From contig CAWGNT010000007.1 in NCBI GenBank assembly GCA_963824085.1, forward strand, positions 163,536-227,535: a DNA stretch of 64,000 nucleotides. Reading direction: 5' to 3'. The DNA is from JARRNE01 sp963824085 (GTDB taxonomy: Bacteria > Pseudomonadota > Gammaproteobacteria > Chromatiales > Chromatiaceae). Below the pieces are notes generated by a model that worked only from the letters and a program-made list of their open reading frames with translations, was not told where the DNA came from and searched no databases. Position numbers and translations under genes: made by a program. Positions 15,852 to 24,685 of this stretch are shown here, one piece after another; the stretch's first letter is position 1, and every line of letters starts with the position of its first letter.

Positions 15852-17337
15852 TCAGGTTCTCCTCAAAGGCTTGTGCCGCCTGTGCTGGTCGCAGGGCGCC
15901 CCGAGACTCCAAGGACGCAGCTACCGCCTTGCCGAGGGCCTCAAAGATCATGCCATATGCTGCCGCGTGCGCGAGACCGCCCACCAATGTGCCCACGCCG
16001 GGAAACGCCTTCAGGGCGTTGCCGATCACTGCGAGCATGATGGTCGTGCTGCGGGCGACCCGCTTCTGCACCAGCTCGAGCAGAAGGTCCGTGTCGATGC
16101 GGCGCACGGGCACCTCGTAGAGCTTGGCGAGCTCGCGCACGAAGCTCACGCCGAGGTAGCCCTGGATCACCAGATCCGAGCCGGGCGTAATGGCCGCCAT
16201 GGCGCCGACCATCGCCCTGCGTGAGTACTTGGTCGTAAGCGCCCGAGCGTGCTCGCGGCGGTGGAGCTGCTCTGCCTCATCAAGCCTGCGTGCCACGAGC
16301 ACGAAGACACTGCTGTCGCGTAGACGTTCCAGCACCTGGGGGTCCTCGTCCAGGTAGCGCTGCAAGGCGCGGCCCAGCTCGTCGACCCGCGGCGGCATCG
16401 CCCGCACGATAATCTTCTCGGTACCGTCGGGGAGTACCCGCAAGGCCTCGCGCTGTCCTCCGGCCTGTACCGCCACCAGCTCCACGCGAGCCGTCCCGCC
16501 GACCCGGCCGCGCAGCCGGGCGAGCAGCATGTCCAGCTCCTCGGTCCGATAACGGTCGGTCTTGTTGAGGGCAACGACACAGGGTTTTCCAAGCTCCAGC
16601 AGGGACTGCAGATCCTCGTGCTGGGAACGGCTCAGGTCGCCGTCGCAAACGTAGACCACGACGTGGGAGCGCAGCGCCTCGGCCCGAGACATCTCGTCCA
16701 GCCCGGCCCCAACCTCGTTGGTGCCGGGCATGTCCGTCAATATCAGCTCGTCGCCCATCGGGCTCTGCCAGTGATATTCCGAGATCTCGCGCGTGGTCCC
16801 ACCGCGGGCACAGACCTCGAGCGTAGCGTCGGGAAGCAACGCCTTGATCAGGGATGACTTTCCGCTGCTGATCTCGCCGAAGAAGCTGACGTGGATCTTG
16901 GCGCCGGCCTTTCGCTCATCGTGCAGGACAAGCTCGCGTCGGACCGCCTGTATGTCGATTCCCTGCTCGTGCGCCTTGTCGACGCGCTGAGCCAGCTCGT
17001 CGCGAGTCAGGGGTGCTGATGGCCCGGGGCGGCTGTCGGCCGCTCCCTGCCGGTCTCGCCTCCTCAGCAAATGCCACAGGACGAATAGGCCGGCGCCACC
17101 GACAGCGAGGAAGCCGCACGCGTATAGATAGAAGAACCAGGGAGGGACGTGCTGCAGCCGCTCCCATACGCGAAATGCGCTCTCCGTCAGGATGAGCACG
17201 CCCCATAGGAGGAGCACGAGCAGCAGGGTCACCACAACAGCAAGCCCTGTGCGCATGATTTGGGTGGGGTGGAAGCTTCGGCTCACTGAATGTTTGGTAA
17301 TCCGTGAAAAACGGTGCGGGCTCATCCGCCCTTCCAT
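15757..17337 (-). CDS. Membrane-anchored GTPase with DUF697-type domain
   Basis: This 526-residue protein has two predicted membrane helices near the N terminus (about residues 29-50 and 68-88). A G domain follows with GEISSGKSSLIKAL, DMPGTNEV and NKTDRY, and then a C-terminal helical region (ITPGSDLVIQGYLGVSFVRE...) of the DUF697 type. Start codons at 17337 (MEGRM) or 17325 (MSPHR) are both possible. It is the first gene of a two-gene unit with the GTPase at 14,466. The G1 and G4 residues are intact, so it should bind GTP. The function is unknown. Confidence 0.8.
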   Translation of the reverse strand: MEGRMSPHRFSRITKHSVSRSFHPTQIMRTGLAVVVTLLLVLLLWGVLILTESAFRVWERLQHVPPWFFYLYACGFLAVGGAGLFVLWHLLRRRDRQGAADSRPGPSAPLTRDELAQRVDKAHEQGIDIQAVRRELVLHDERKAGAKIHVSFFGEISSGKSSLIKALLPDATLEVCARGGTTREISEYHWQSPMGDELILTDMPGTNEVGAGLDEMSRAEALRSHVVVYVCDGDLSRSQHEDLQSLLELGKPCVVALNKTDRYRTEELDMLLARLRGRVGGTARVELVAVQAGGQREALRVLPDGTEKIIVRAMPPRVDELGRALQRYLDEDPQVLERLRDSSVFVLVARRLDEAEQLHRREHARALTTKYSRRAMVGAMAAITPGSDLVIQGYLGVSFVRELAKLYEVPVRRIDTDLLLELVQKRVARSTTIMLAVIGNALKAFPGVGTLVGGLAHAAAYGMIFEALGKAVAASLESRGALRPAQAAQAFEENLSENLEARARRFARLALEIKDAVREEARQTEN

Positions 17338-17666
17338 GAAGGGAGGCTCCGGACGCTGGTGCCCGGAGGTCTTCCCTGGCCTGACTCAGTGTGCCCCCGC
17401 TCCGCTATCACGCGCGGGGACCCTGCTGGACATTGCGGGTAAGCGGATGAACTTGCAAGCATTATAGCCGCCATGCGCAGGCGGGGCAGCGGCGCATGGA
17501 GAAGGCGTCCGATCCGGGGTGGTCGGGGCAGCGCGCAGCGCGGGATCAGTGCGTGGCCGAGCCAACCCCGATAGCACAGCGCATGCCCTGTGTATAATCC
17601 GGTCGAGCAAGGCATGGCTCAACACCTCCCACCCACGGCACCCAGGCTCCCTGCGACCGACGACCC
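17338..17666. other. Divergent intergenic region
   Basis: These 329 bases separate the minus-strand GTPase pair from the plus-strand Cys-cluster gene and must hold both promoters. TTGCAAGC...TTATAGCC around 17,453-17,468 and TGTGTATAATCC at 17,589-17,600 resemble -10 elements (the latter TATAAT for the plus strand). No operator was recognised. Confidence 0.4.
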
Positions 17667-18110
17667 ATGAGCGCACCCGACGACAGGTTTTGGGAGACGA
17701 CGCCCTTGTCTGAGATGACTAAGGCGCAGTGGGAGTCGCTGTGCGACGGCTGCGCCAAGTGCTGCCTAGAGAAGCTGGAGGACGAGGATACGCGGCGCAT
17801 CGTCTATACGAATGTCGCCTGCCGGCTGCTCGATCACAGCACCTGTTGCTGCACCGACTATCCCAACCGATCCCGGGTCGTTCCCAGCTGCGTAACCCTG
17901 ACCCCGGCCGTGCTCGCGGATCCTTACTGGCTCCCTGCCACCTGCGCTTACCGACTCGTGGCCGAAGGGCGGCCCCTTCCCGACTGGCATCCTTTATTGA
18001 CAGGCGATCCATCGTCCGTGGTCGAGGCCGGGCATGCGGTCGGCAGCTGGGTGATCAGTGAAGACGCCGCCGGGCCGCTGGTCCATCACCTGATCGACTG
18101 GGTGGACTGA
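17667..18110 (+). CDS. YcgN-type cysteine cluster protein (UPF0260)
   Basis: This 147-residue protein opens FWETTPLSEMTKAQWESLCD and then has DGCAKCCLEK. Further Cys residues follow in NVACRLLDHSTCCCTDYPNR and VVPSCVTL. This is the YcgN/YkgJ zinc- or iron-binding pattern with CxxxCxxCC-like clusters. The function is unresolved; membership is clear from length and motif order. A TATAAT element lies about 75 bases upstream. It is monocistronic here, with a REP-like hairpin after it. Confidence 0.88.
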   Translation: MSAPDDRFWETTPLSEMTKAQWESLCDGCAKCCLEKLEDEDTRRIVYTNVACRLLDHSTCCCTDYPNRSRVVPSCVTLTPAVLADPYWLPATCAYRLVAEGRPLPDWHPLLTGDPSSVVEAGHAVGSWVISEDAAGPLVHHLIDWVD

Positions 18111-18149
18111 GGCGATTTCTGTCAAATCCAATACCACCTTGCTGGTCTT

Positions 18150-18240
18150 TTCGCCCGCCTTCGGCGTCACGCCGGCAGTCACATAGCCCGGCTATGCTCC
18201 TGCCGTCGCTCCTTGAAGGCGAACCAAAATCCTGCGCAAT
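18150..18240. repeat. REP-like palindrome downstream of the Cys-cluster gene
   Basis: CATAGCCCGGCTATG near 18,182-18,196 is a perfect palindrome around one base, flanked by CGGCAG and CTGCCG that extend the stem. It sits between the convergent ends of two genes, the usual place for REP-type elements. The neighbouring words GGCGATTTCTGTCAAA (18,113) recur in reverse near 25,187. Confidence 0.55.
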
Positions 18241-18266
18241 TTGATATGTGATCTTCCGGCAATCGC

Positions 18267-18554
18267 CTAATCGTGCGCGATCGGCGTGTCAGTAAACAGA
18301 TAGTCCCTGAGCTCGTGATTGAAGGTGGGGTCCTTGCGGCGAATCCACTCCAGCACCATCGCGGCGTGCTCCTTCTCCTCGTTGCGGTTGTGGGCCAGGA
18401 TGGCCTTGAGCTCAGAGTCACGGCACGCATCGACTCGCTGGTTGTACCAGTCCACTGCCTCTAGCTCCTCCATCAGCGAAATAATCGCCCGATGCATGTC
18501 GCGAGTGTCGTCGGAAAGCTCTTCAATCGGCTCGTGATAACCCTCGTTGGCCAT
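18267..18554 (-). CDS. Encapsulated-ferritin-like protein (EncFtn core) without targeting tail
   Basis: This 95-residue two-helix protein carries the EncFtn signature MEELEAVDWYNQR...ILAHNRNEEKEHAAMVLEW. By the family pattern Glu30, Glu60 and His63 would be ferroxidase ligands. Known encapsulin cargo versions continue after the YLFT.GPI segment with a linker and a short loading peptide. This one stops at YLFTDTPIAHD. No encapsulin shell gene is near. It may form the open annular ferroxidase on its own, or have lost its tail to the REP-like sequence just downstream. Confidence 0.85.
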   Translation of the reverse strand: MANEGYHEPIEELSDDTRDMHRAIISLMEELEAVDWYNQRVDACRDSELKAILAHNRNEEKEHAAMVLEWIRRKDPTFNHELRDYLFTDTPIAHD

Positions 18555-18743
18555 ATACGTGTCTCCTCAGCGCTTGCGCGGATAACAAGAAGGGACGCGG
18601 GAGCAGGAGTTCCCACGCCCGCATTGTCCGGGGCCATGCGCGGAAACTCAATGACCACATGCCAGGCCGACAAGCTCACCCGCAATCGCCCGTCGGGTCC
18701 CGCCTGGCGCAGCCCTACGAGCCGCCTGGGCATTCACAACCTG

Positions 18744-19595
18744 CTAACGGGCATCGCGCTTGGGATATTTCAGGCGCACGTTTTTCGCTGCGGAGAGGTT
18801 GGCCAGAGTCATCGTCGTGGTCGTCAAGTCCACGTCCTGGAGGTTCGTGCGCGTGAGGTTCGCTTTGCGCAGGATAGAGCCGGTCAGATCCGCCTCGCTC
18901 AGGTCCGCATCGGTCAGGTTCGCATTCGAGAGGTCGACGCGGAGTAGAGAAACGCCGCTCAGGTGGGCGCCCACCAGACTCGTCCTGATCATGACCGCAC
19001 GATTCATCGTGGCAGGGATGCAGTCCTCGCCGCCGAATCGCGCGCGATCGAGGATCGCGCCCGAGAGGTTGGCCCCGTTGAGCCGCACGTTGCACAGGTA
19101 AGCCTCGGTGAGGTCCGCACCGCGCAGATCCACCTCCAACATAAGTGCGGAGCCAACGACGGTCTTACGCAGCCGCGTGTTCACCATGCGCGCGGCGTGG
19201 AGATCCGTACGTGCCAGCGAGGAGCCGGAGAGGTCCGCCTCGCGGAGGTCCACGTAAGGCATGTCGCATGATGTGATGCGGGCATCCCGCAGGGAGCACT
19301 GACACAATACCGCTGCGTTGCTCTGGACCCCGTCCCCGAAGGTCGCCCCGTTGAGGTCTGCCCCGGCGAAGTCCGCGCCGCGGAGCATAGCCGCTCTGAA
19401 GTTGGCACCCTCCACGTCGGTTGCCCTCAGGTCCGCCCCGCAGAGGTTTGCGCCCTGCAGGTTGATTCCGCGCAGATCCATCCCGTGTAGGTCTGCGCCC
19501 TCCAACTCCACGTAGCTCAGGTCGGCGCCCATAAGGGAATCCGCCTCGACTGGCAGCAAGACCTCGCCACTGTCTCTGTGCTTAATCTCGATCAT
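18744..19595 (-). CDS. Pentapeptide-repeat protein
   Basis: This 283-residue protein consists of A(D/N)LXX repeats almost throughout (GADLSYVELEGADLHGMDLR and so on), which fold into a right-handed quadrilateral beta helix. A short break occurs near residues 90-115 (GDGVQSNAAVLCQCS). Some relatives mimic DNA and protect gyrase (Qnr type). The repeat count here suits that size, but the Qnr loops are not recognisable, so no specific role is assigned. It ends with a basic tail, KYPKRDAR. Confidence 0.92.
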   Translation of the reverse strand: MIEIKHRDSGEVLLPVEADSLMGADLSYVELEGADLHGMDLRGINLQGANLCGADLRATDVEGANFRAAMLRGADFAGADLNGATFGDGVQSNAAVLCQCSLRDARITSCDMPYVDLREADLSGSSLARTDLHAARMVNTRLRKTVVGSALMLEVDLRGADLTEAYLCNVRLNGANLSGAILDRARFGGEDCIPATMNRAVMIRTSLVGAHLSGVSLLRVDLSNANLTDADLSEADLTGSILRKANLTRTNLQDVDLTTTTMTLANLSAAKNVRLKYPKRDAR

Positions 19596-19877
19596 GTTTC
19601 CCCTCCTTCCTCCTCATGTTTCCCAATCTTAGTCGGAACCGATCAGGTAGGGCACGGGGAGGCACCCCGAGGCAGCAGCGCCTGCTCTCTCACCGGCCGG
19701 CCAAGACTTCCCCCAACGTCCGACCCTCGGGTCGTTTGGGCGCCCAGTTGCCCTATGGTCTAATTGGCCTAATAGACCTGTCCATCCGGCAACCGAACCC
19801 GAGCAGGTGAGCAATGGTCCTGGACGTCAACGGCCAACCCCTGACAGCCGCCTTGATTGCTGCGGCGGGCCCTTCCT

Positions 19878-20522
19878 ATGATTGTGACCCCTGAAGAATT
19901 CCGTGCCCACGCCATGGAAAAGGGCGTGGCGCGTGCCGACCTTGCGGCAAACCCTTTCCTCCAGTTTCAGCGCTGGTTCGAAGAGGCCATCGCCACCGGC
20001 ATTCCAGAGCCGAACGGCATGAGCCTGGCCACGGTTGACGAGAATGGGCAGCCCTGGCTGCGCACGGTGCTTCTCAAGCTCTACGACGAGCAGGGCTTTG
20101 TCTTCTTCACGAACTATGGCAGCAGCAAGGCGCACCAGATCGACGCAAACCCGCGCGCCGCGCTCCTCTTCCCGTGGGTCGCACTTGCGCGTCAGGTCGC
20201 GATAACGGGCAAAGCAGTGCGGATCTCCAAGACCGAATCGTTGAAGTACTTCGCCACCCGGCCCCGCGGGAGTCAGATCGGCGCCTGGGCTTCCCCCCAG
20301 AGCCAGGTCATCACCTCCCGCTCGCTGCTCGAGGCCAAGGTGGATGAGGTCCGGCGCAAGTTCGCTCACGGCGAGATCCCGCTGCCCTCCTTCTGGGGTG
20401 GCTATCGGGTCGTACCCGAAACCATCGAGTTCTGGCAGGGCCGTGAGAACCGGCTCCACGACCGGTTTCTTTATAGTCGCGCAACTGCGAAAGGCTGGCG
20501 TGTCGAGCGCTTGGCTCCCTGA
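19878..20522 (+). CDS. pdxH: Pyridoxamine/pyridoxine 5'-phosphate oxidase
   Basis: This FMN enzyme makes pyridoxal phosphate, the last step of vitamin B6 synthesis and salvage. The ATG at 19878 gives 214 residues, the family size. Motifs seen are MSLATVDENGQPWLRTVLLK, FFTNYGSSKAHQI, the RQVAITGKAVRI strand, RPRGSQIGAWAS.QS and the C-terminal WGGYRVVP...RLHDRF with substrate Arg. A TTG at 19857 could add 7 residues. Neither start has a good ribosome binding site. Confidence 0.95.
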   Translation: MIVTPEEFRAHAMEKGVARADLAANPFLQFQRWFEEAIATGIPEPNGMSLATVDENGQPWLRTVLLKLYDEQGFVFFTNYGSSKAHQIDANPRAALLFPWVALARQVAITGKAVRISKTESLKYFATRPRGSQIGAWASPQSQVITSRSLLEAKVDEVRRKFAHGEIPLPSFWGGYRVVPETIEFWQGRENRLHDRFLYSRATAKGWRVERLAP

Positions 20523-20642
20523 CGGATAGCCGCGCGAGCCCAGTTGCGACCGGCTGCCCCCGGGATCGGACGCGCGTTCGGCGCAAACTCCTTATTTCCT
20601 GCACGAGGCGCTTCCATAATCCGGCCTGAGAGGCCGGTTCTT

Positions 20643-22118
20643 ATGACTCTGTCCATCCGAACCAAGCTCTTCCTGACCCTACTCCTCGCCGGCTCCCTAG
20701 TGGTGGCAGGGATGCTCCTGTTCATGCGCTGGTCGTTTCACCACGGGCTGGAGGAATTCGCAGAGACCCGCCAGGAGGAGCGTATCGATCAGATTGTCGA
20801 GCGCCTCGCGACCTTGTATCGCGGCGACGGCGGTTGGGAGCGGCTGCGGACTGACAAGCGCTTGTGGGTCGCCGCGCTAGCCGGGCGGGGTAGCCAGCCG
20901 AGAGGAGACGAAGGGTTCCCCGACAGGATGCCGTTCCGCCGCGGCTGGATGCGCCATGCGATGGGCGAACCGGGTGTCTGGCCGCCGGGGCGCGTGCTCC
21001 AGGCACACCCGCCCGGCGCGCCGCCACGGCCCGTGGAGCTGAGGCTCATGCTGCTGGACGCACAAGGCGCCATCCTTTACGGCCGACGGGAGCTGCTCGC
21101 ACGCGCCGCCAAGCGCTATCCGATCGACGTGGACGGCCAACGCGTCGGCTCCCTTGCGCTCCTCCCAGGACCTCCGATCTCCGAACGGGGGGAGATTCGT
21201 TTTCTCGAGCGCCAGACCAGCGCATTCGCGGTCATTGCAGTTGCTATGGTCGCCCTCTCCGCCGCCCTCGCGTTCCCCCTCGCCCAGCGACTGGTGCGTC
21301 CGGTGCAGGATTTCCAAGGCACCGCGCGGCGACTTGCCGCCGGAGACTACACCGCCCGGGTGGCCGTCACGGGGGGCGACGAGCTGGGGCGTCTGGGCCG
21401 CGATCTGAACGGGCTTGCCGAGACCCTGGAGCGCAACGAGCACGCGCGCCGCCGGTGGGTGGCGGACATCTCCCACGAGCTGCGAACGCCGCTCGCCGTC
21501 CTGCGCGCCGAGCTGGAGGCCCTTCAGGACGGCGTGCGTCCACTGGACCGCGCCGCGGTGGACTCCCTGCATGGGGATACCCTGCGCCTGGGCCGCCTGG
21601 TGGACGACCTGTACGAGCTGTCGATGAGCGACCTAGGCGCGCTCACGTACCGCAAGAGCGAGACCGATCTGGCCGAGGTGTTGACGGGCGACGTCGATGC
21701 ATTCCAGACCAAGTTCGCGGCCGCAGGCATGACCCTGATTCTCGACAACCGTCTCCCCGAGCCCCTGGTCCTGCAGGCAGACGAGCATCGCCTGTCCCAG
21801 CTCTTCCGCAATCTGCTCCGGAACAGCGTGCAGTACACAGACGCCGGTGGGGAGCTGAAGGTGATCCTGAGCCGTGATGGAGATGACCTGGTCATCGACT
21901 TCCAGGACACGGCCCCAGCGGTACCCCGCGACGCCCTACCCCATCTCTTCGACCGTCTCTACCGAGTCGAGGGCTCGCGCAGCCGCAACACCGGCGGCGC
22001 GGGCCTCGGGCTCGCCATCGCCAGAAACATCACCGAGGCCCATGGCGGGCGCATCGAGGCGCACCCCAGTCCCGCAGGCGGGCTGTGGCTTCGGATCCGG
22101 CTCCCCTTGACCCCATGA
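20643..22118 (+). CDS. Sensor histidine kinase, BaeS/CpxA-like
   Basis: This 491-residue kinase has an N-terminal membrane helix (residues 6-29) and a periplasmic sensor of about 165 residues. A second helix (about 200-220), a HAMP domain, the H box ISHELRTPLAVL (near 277), N box FRNLLRNSVQYTD (near 390) and G box GGAGLGLAIA (near 453) follow. The stop overlaps the regulator ATG by 4 bases. With the regulator and the CpxP/Spy-like gene that follow, it forms an envelope-stress unit of BaeSR/CpxAR type. The ATG at 20643 was chosen over one at 20544 because it starts the membrane helix. Confidence 0.93.
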   Translation: MTLSIRTKLFLTLLLAGSLVVAGMLLFMRWSFHHGLEEFAETRQEERIDQIVERLATLYRGDGGWERLRTDKRLWVAALAGRGSQPRGDEGFPDRMPFRRGWMRHAMGEPGVWPPGRVLQAHPPGAPPRPVELRLMLLDAQGAILYGRRELLARAAKRYPIDVDGQRVGSLALLPGPPISERGEIRFLERQTSAFAVIAVAMVALSAALAFPLAQRLVRPVQDFQGTARRLAAGDYTARVAVTGGDELGRLGRDLNGLAETLERNEHARRRWVADISHELRTPLAVLRAELEALQDGVRPLDRAAVDSLHGDTLRLGRLVDDLYELSMSDLGALTYRKSETDLAEVLTGDVDAFQTKFAAAGMTLILDNRLPEPLVLQADEHRLSQLFRNLLRNSVQYTDAGGELKVILSRDGDDLVIDFQDTAPAVPRDALPHLFDRLYRVEGSRSRNTGGAGLGLAIARNITEAHGGRIEAHPSPAGGLWLRIRLPLTP

Positions 22119-22798
22119 AAGACACCATCCTCATCGTTGAAGACGAGCTGAAGCTCGCGCACCTGCTCGCCGACTATCTGAAGGTTGCGGGATACGCGAC
22201 CCATCACATCGCCGACGGTCCCCCGGTCGTAGACTGGGTGCGCGCGAATGCCCCTGCCCTGATTTTGCTCGACCTCATGCTACCGGGGCGGGACGGGCTG
22301 GACATCTGCCGCGAGATTCGCGGATTCAGTGCGGTCCCCATCATAATGACGACGGCCCGGGTCGAAGAGATCGACCGCCTGCTCGGACTCGAGCTCGGCG
22401 CAGACGACTACGTGTGCAAGCCGTACAGTCCGCGGGAGGTGGTGGCCAGGGTCAAGGCGGTGCTGCGCCGTGCGGCGGCAGCGCCGGAGCACCAGAGCGG
22501 ACTGCTCGACCTGGACGAGGCGAGTCTTCGGGTGCGGGCTAACGGGAGGGAGGTCGAGCTCACGGCCGTGGAGTTCGCCTTGCTGAAGACCCTGTACACG
22601 GCGCCGGGCCGAATCTTCTCCCGCGACCGGCTCATGGATCGGATCTACCAGGACCACCGCATCGTCTCCGACCGCACCATCGACAGTCACGTCAAGAAGC
22701 TCCGCCGCAAGCTCGCCGCGCTGGTGCCCGAGGGTGAGCTCGTCCATTCCGTCTATGGAGTCGGCTACCGCTACGAGGAGCGCGAGGCCGGGTCCTGA
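22115..22798 (+). CDS. OmpR-family response regulator, BaeR-like
   Basis: This 227-residue protein starts MKDTILIVEDELKLAHLLAD. The receiver domain has acidic pair ED near residue 10, phospho-acceptor Asp near 52 (LILLDLMLPGRDG) and conserved Lys in CKPYSP. A winged-helix DNA-binding domain follows (VEFALLKTL...DRTIDSHVKKLRRKL...VYGVGYRYE). It is translationally coupled to the kinase by ATGA. Sequence style and the adjacent CpxP-like gene favour a BaeR/CpxR role. Confidence 0.94.
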   Translation: MKDTILIVEDELKLAHLLADYLKVAGYATHHIADGPPVVDWVRANAPALILLDLMLPGRDGLDICREIRGFSAVPIIMTTARVEEIDRLLGLELGADDYVCKPYSPREVVARVKAVLRRAAAAPEHQSGLLDLDEASLRVRANGREVELTAVEFALLKTLYTAPGRIFSRDRLMDRIYQDHRIVSDRTIDSHVKKLRRKLAALVPEGELVHSVYGVGYRYEEREAGS

Positions 22799-23008
22799 GC
22801 GCGATCCCCGGACCGATCCCACCACCCGCGCAAGCGTTCAAGACTTCCACAATCTTTGCGCTGTACCTACACGGGAGGTGCACCATCCCTCGCTATCTTG
22901 AAAGCCAGAGGAAGACGCAGGGGACCCCCTGGAGACCAGAGGTTCCCACCGCAAGGAGCGGAGCCGCATATCGGTCGATCTAATCGTTCAAGACGTCGAG
23001 AGGAAACC

Positions 23009-23467
23009 ATGAACAGACTCAACATCGCAAAACGCACCCTTGTTGCTTCCGCCATCGGCATCGCCGCCGTCGCCGCCACGGTCGCCTTGGCTCAGCCGCC
23101 GGGGTACGGCCCGGGCCCGGGTTATGCCCCGCAGGCGCAAACCGCGGGCAGCAGCGTCGACTGGGCGCAAGCGCGCCTGGACCGGATGGCATGGCGTCTC
23201 AACCTGACCGAGGAGCAGAAGGCGAAGCTGAAGCCCATCTTCGAGGAACGCCAGGCCCTGCGCACCGCCCAGCGCCAGGCGATGCGGAAACAGCTCGCCG
23301 AGGTTCTGACTCCCGCGCAGCTCGCCCAGTGGGACCAGATGCGCGGCCAGCGGGGCTCGCGCCGCTTCGGGCGTGGACCGTGCGGCGGACAAGGCTTCGG
23401 CCCCGGTCGTGGGTATGGCCCGGGCATGGGATACGGCCCTGGACCAGGATTCGGGCCGACCAACTGA
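23009..23467 (+). CDS. Periplasmic Spy/CpxP-like protein
   Basis: This 152-residue protein has a signal peptide (residues 1-28, cut near ALA-Q) and a PGYGPGPGY linker. A helical LTXXQ-type domain follows with LNLTEEQKAKLKPIFEERQ and VLTPAQLAQWD, then a Gly/Pro/Tyr-rich tail (GPGRGYGPGMGYG). GAGAGGAAA just before the ATG is the ribosome binding site. Spy and CpxP are chaperones or sensor-modulators in the envelope stress response, so it is probably a target and feedback arm of the preceding two-component pair. Confidence 0.88.
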   Translation: MNRLNIAKRTLVASAIGIAAVAATVALAQPPGYGPGPGYAPQAQTAGSSVDWAQARLDRMAWRLNLTEEQKAKLKPIFEERQALRTAQRQAMRKQLAEVLTPAQLAQWDQMRGQRGSRRFGRGPCGGQGFGPGRGYGPGMGYGPGPGFGPTN

Positions 23468-23562
23468 GGCCGCGGCAATGATCGCGCCGGCGGCCCCGCT
23501 GCCCACGCGAAGCCGCCCGCCCCCGATCCCTGCGTCCCTCATCCAGGAGGCCGTCGCAAAGT

Positions 23563-23598
23563 CCCCTCGCCCCCGGGAGAGGGTGAGGGGGCGTTTCT
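23563..23598 (+). terminator. Hairpin downstream of the stress operon
   Basis: CCCCTCGCCC (23563-23572) pairs with GGGTGAGGGG (23581-23590), with one G-T-type mismatch, across a short loop, and is followed by GCGTTTCT. The T run is poor, so it may be a REP-type hairpin rather than a strong terminator. Confidence 0.45.
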
Positions 23599-23743
23599 AG
23601 CCTCATGATATCTCTCGAATATCCAATGCTCGTTGTCGGCTCACCGAGACCGGGAGGATCGTTCCGGAATTTCGCGACGGCCTCTGCTCCGAGACGGAAT
23701 TGATGGCCGGGTTGCGGCCGGGGCTCCCACAAGGATCAGCGAG

Positions 23744-24685
23744 CTAGGCCGTCACCTCGGCCCTATCCTCCGGCGCCAGCTCTCGGCGCCGCTTGCGCCG
23801 TTCAAGCTGCGCGAGCAGGACGCCTCCGAGAATCAACCCCAAAGCGAACAGGTGCTTCGGCTGCGGACTCTCCCCCAAGAAGAGCACGCCGATGAGCACG
23901 GCCCAGAGGGGGATCAGATAGTTGAGCTGGGAGACGAACGCCGGCCCTGCGGACTTGACCAGCCGGAAGTAGAGCACCGCTGCCAACGCCGTCGAGAACG
24001 CACCGAGCACGACAACCGCAGCGAGGGAGGCCGCGGACGGCGCCTGCGCCGGCTGCGGACCGCTCGCCCCAAGGGCGAAAGGCGTGATCATCGCGGCCGC
24101 CAGAACGATGGTCACCGCGGCGCTCGACAAGGCATCGCTCGTTGGCCGCAACCGGGCCAAGATCGCGGATACCGCGTAACAAACTGCACCTCCGAGTACC
24201 GCGAGCATGGGGACCAGATCCCCTCTGCCGTCGATGAGCTTCATCAGTGCCTCGGGACCCATCAGAACCGCCACACCGGCAAAACCGAGCGCGAAGCCAC
24301 CGATACGAAACGCGGTCAGGCGCTCGCCAGGCACCAGGTAGTGCGCCAAGCTAAGCGTCGCCAGCGGCATGACCGCCATCAGAATGCCGGCGAGTCCGCT
24401 ATCGATCCAGCGCTGCCCCCAGGCGATCAGCGAGAATGGGAGCGCGTTGCCGAAGACTGCGATCAGCACGAGGTAGAGCCAAAGGCGTCTGCCTCGTGGC
24501 AGCCCGCGCGCCAATGCAAGGGCGAGGGGGACCAGGAGCAGCGTTGCGACGGCCAACCTGCCAGCGACGACGAGCTGCGACGGAATCGTGCCAACCGCGA
24601 TCTTGGTGAACAGGAACGCAGACCCCCAGAGGACCGTGAGGGTCAACAGCAGGCCCCAATCCGACGGCCCGTACCGTGACCTCAT
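23744..24685 (-). CDS. EamA/DMT-family transporter
   Basis: The ATG at 24683-24685 gives 313 residues with about ten hydrophobic helices in two EamA halves. The first opens SDWGLLLTLTVLWGSAFLFTKIAVG and the second has the LSYLIPLWAVLIGVLFLGE-like closing signature. These inner-membrane exporters move amino acids or other small metabolites; the substrate cannot be told from sequence. It overlaps the upstream DUF4149 gene by 4 bases, so the two are co-translated. A longer opening to 24838 is not supported. Confidence 0.9.
   Translation of the reverse strand: MRSRYGPSDWGLLLTLTVLWGSAFLFTKIAVGTIPSQLVVAGRLAVATLLLVPLALALARGLPRGRRLWLYLVLIAVFGNALPFSLIAWGQRWIDSGLAGILMAVMPLATLSLAHYLVPGERLTAFRIGGFALGFAGVAVLMGPEALMKLIDGRGDLVPMLAVLGGAVCYAVSAILARLRPTSDALSSAAVTIVLAAAMITPFALGASGPQPAQAPSAASLAAVVVLGAFSTALAAVLYFRLVKSAGPAFVSQLNYLIPLWAVLIGVLFLGESPQPKHLFALGLILGGVLLAQLERRKRRRELAPEDRAEVTA

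Noticed and set aside
18744..19595. Qnr-type gyrase protection for the pentapeptide protein.
   Set aside because: Repeat character fits, but the loops that define Qnr cannot be recognised, so only the fold is claimed.
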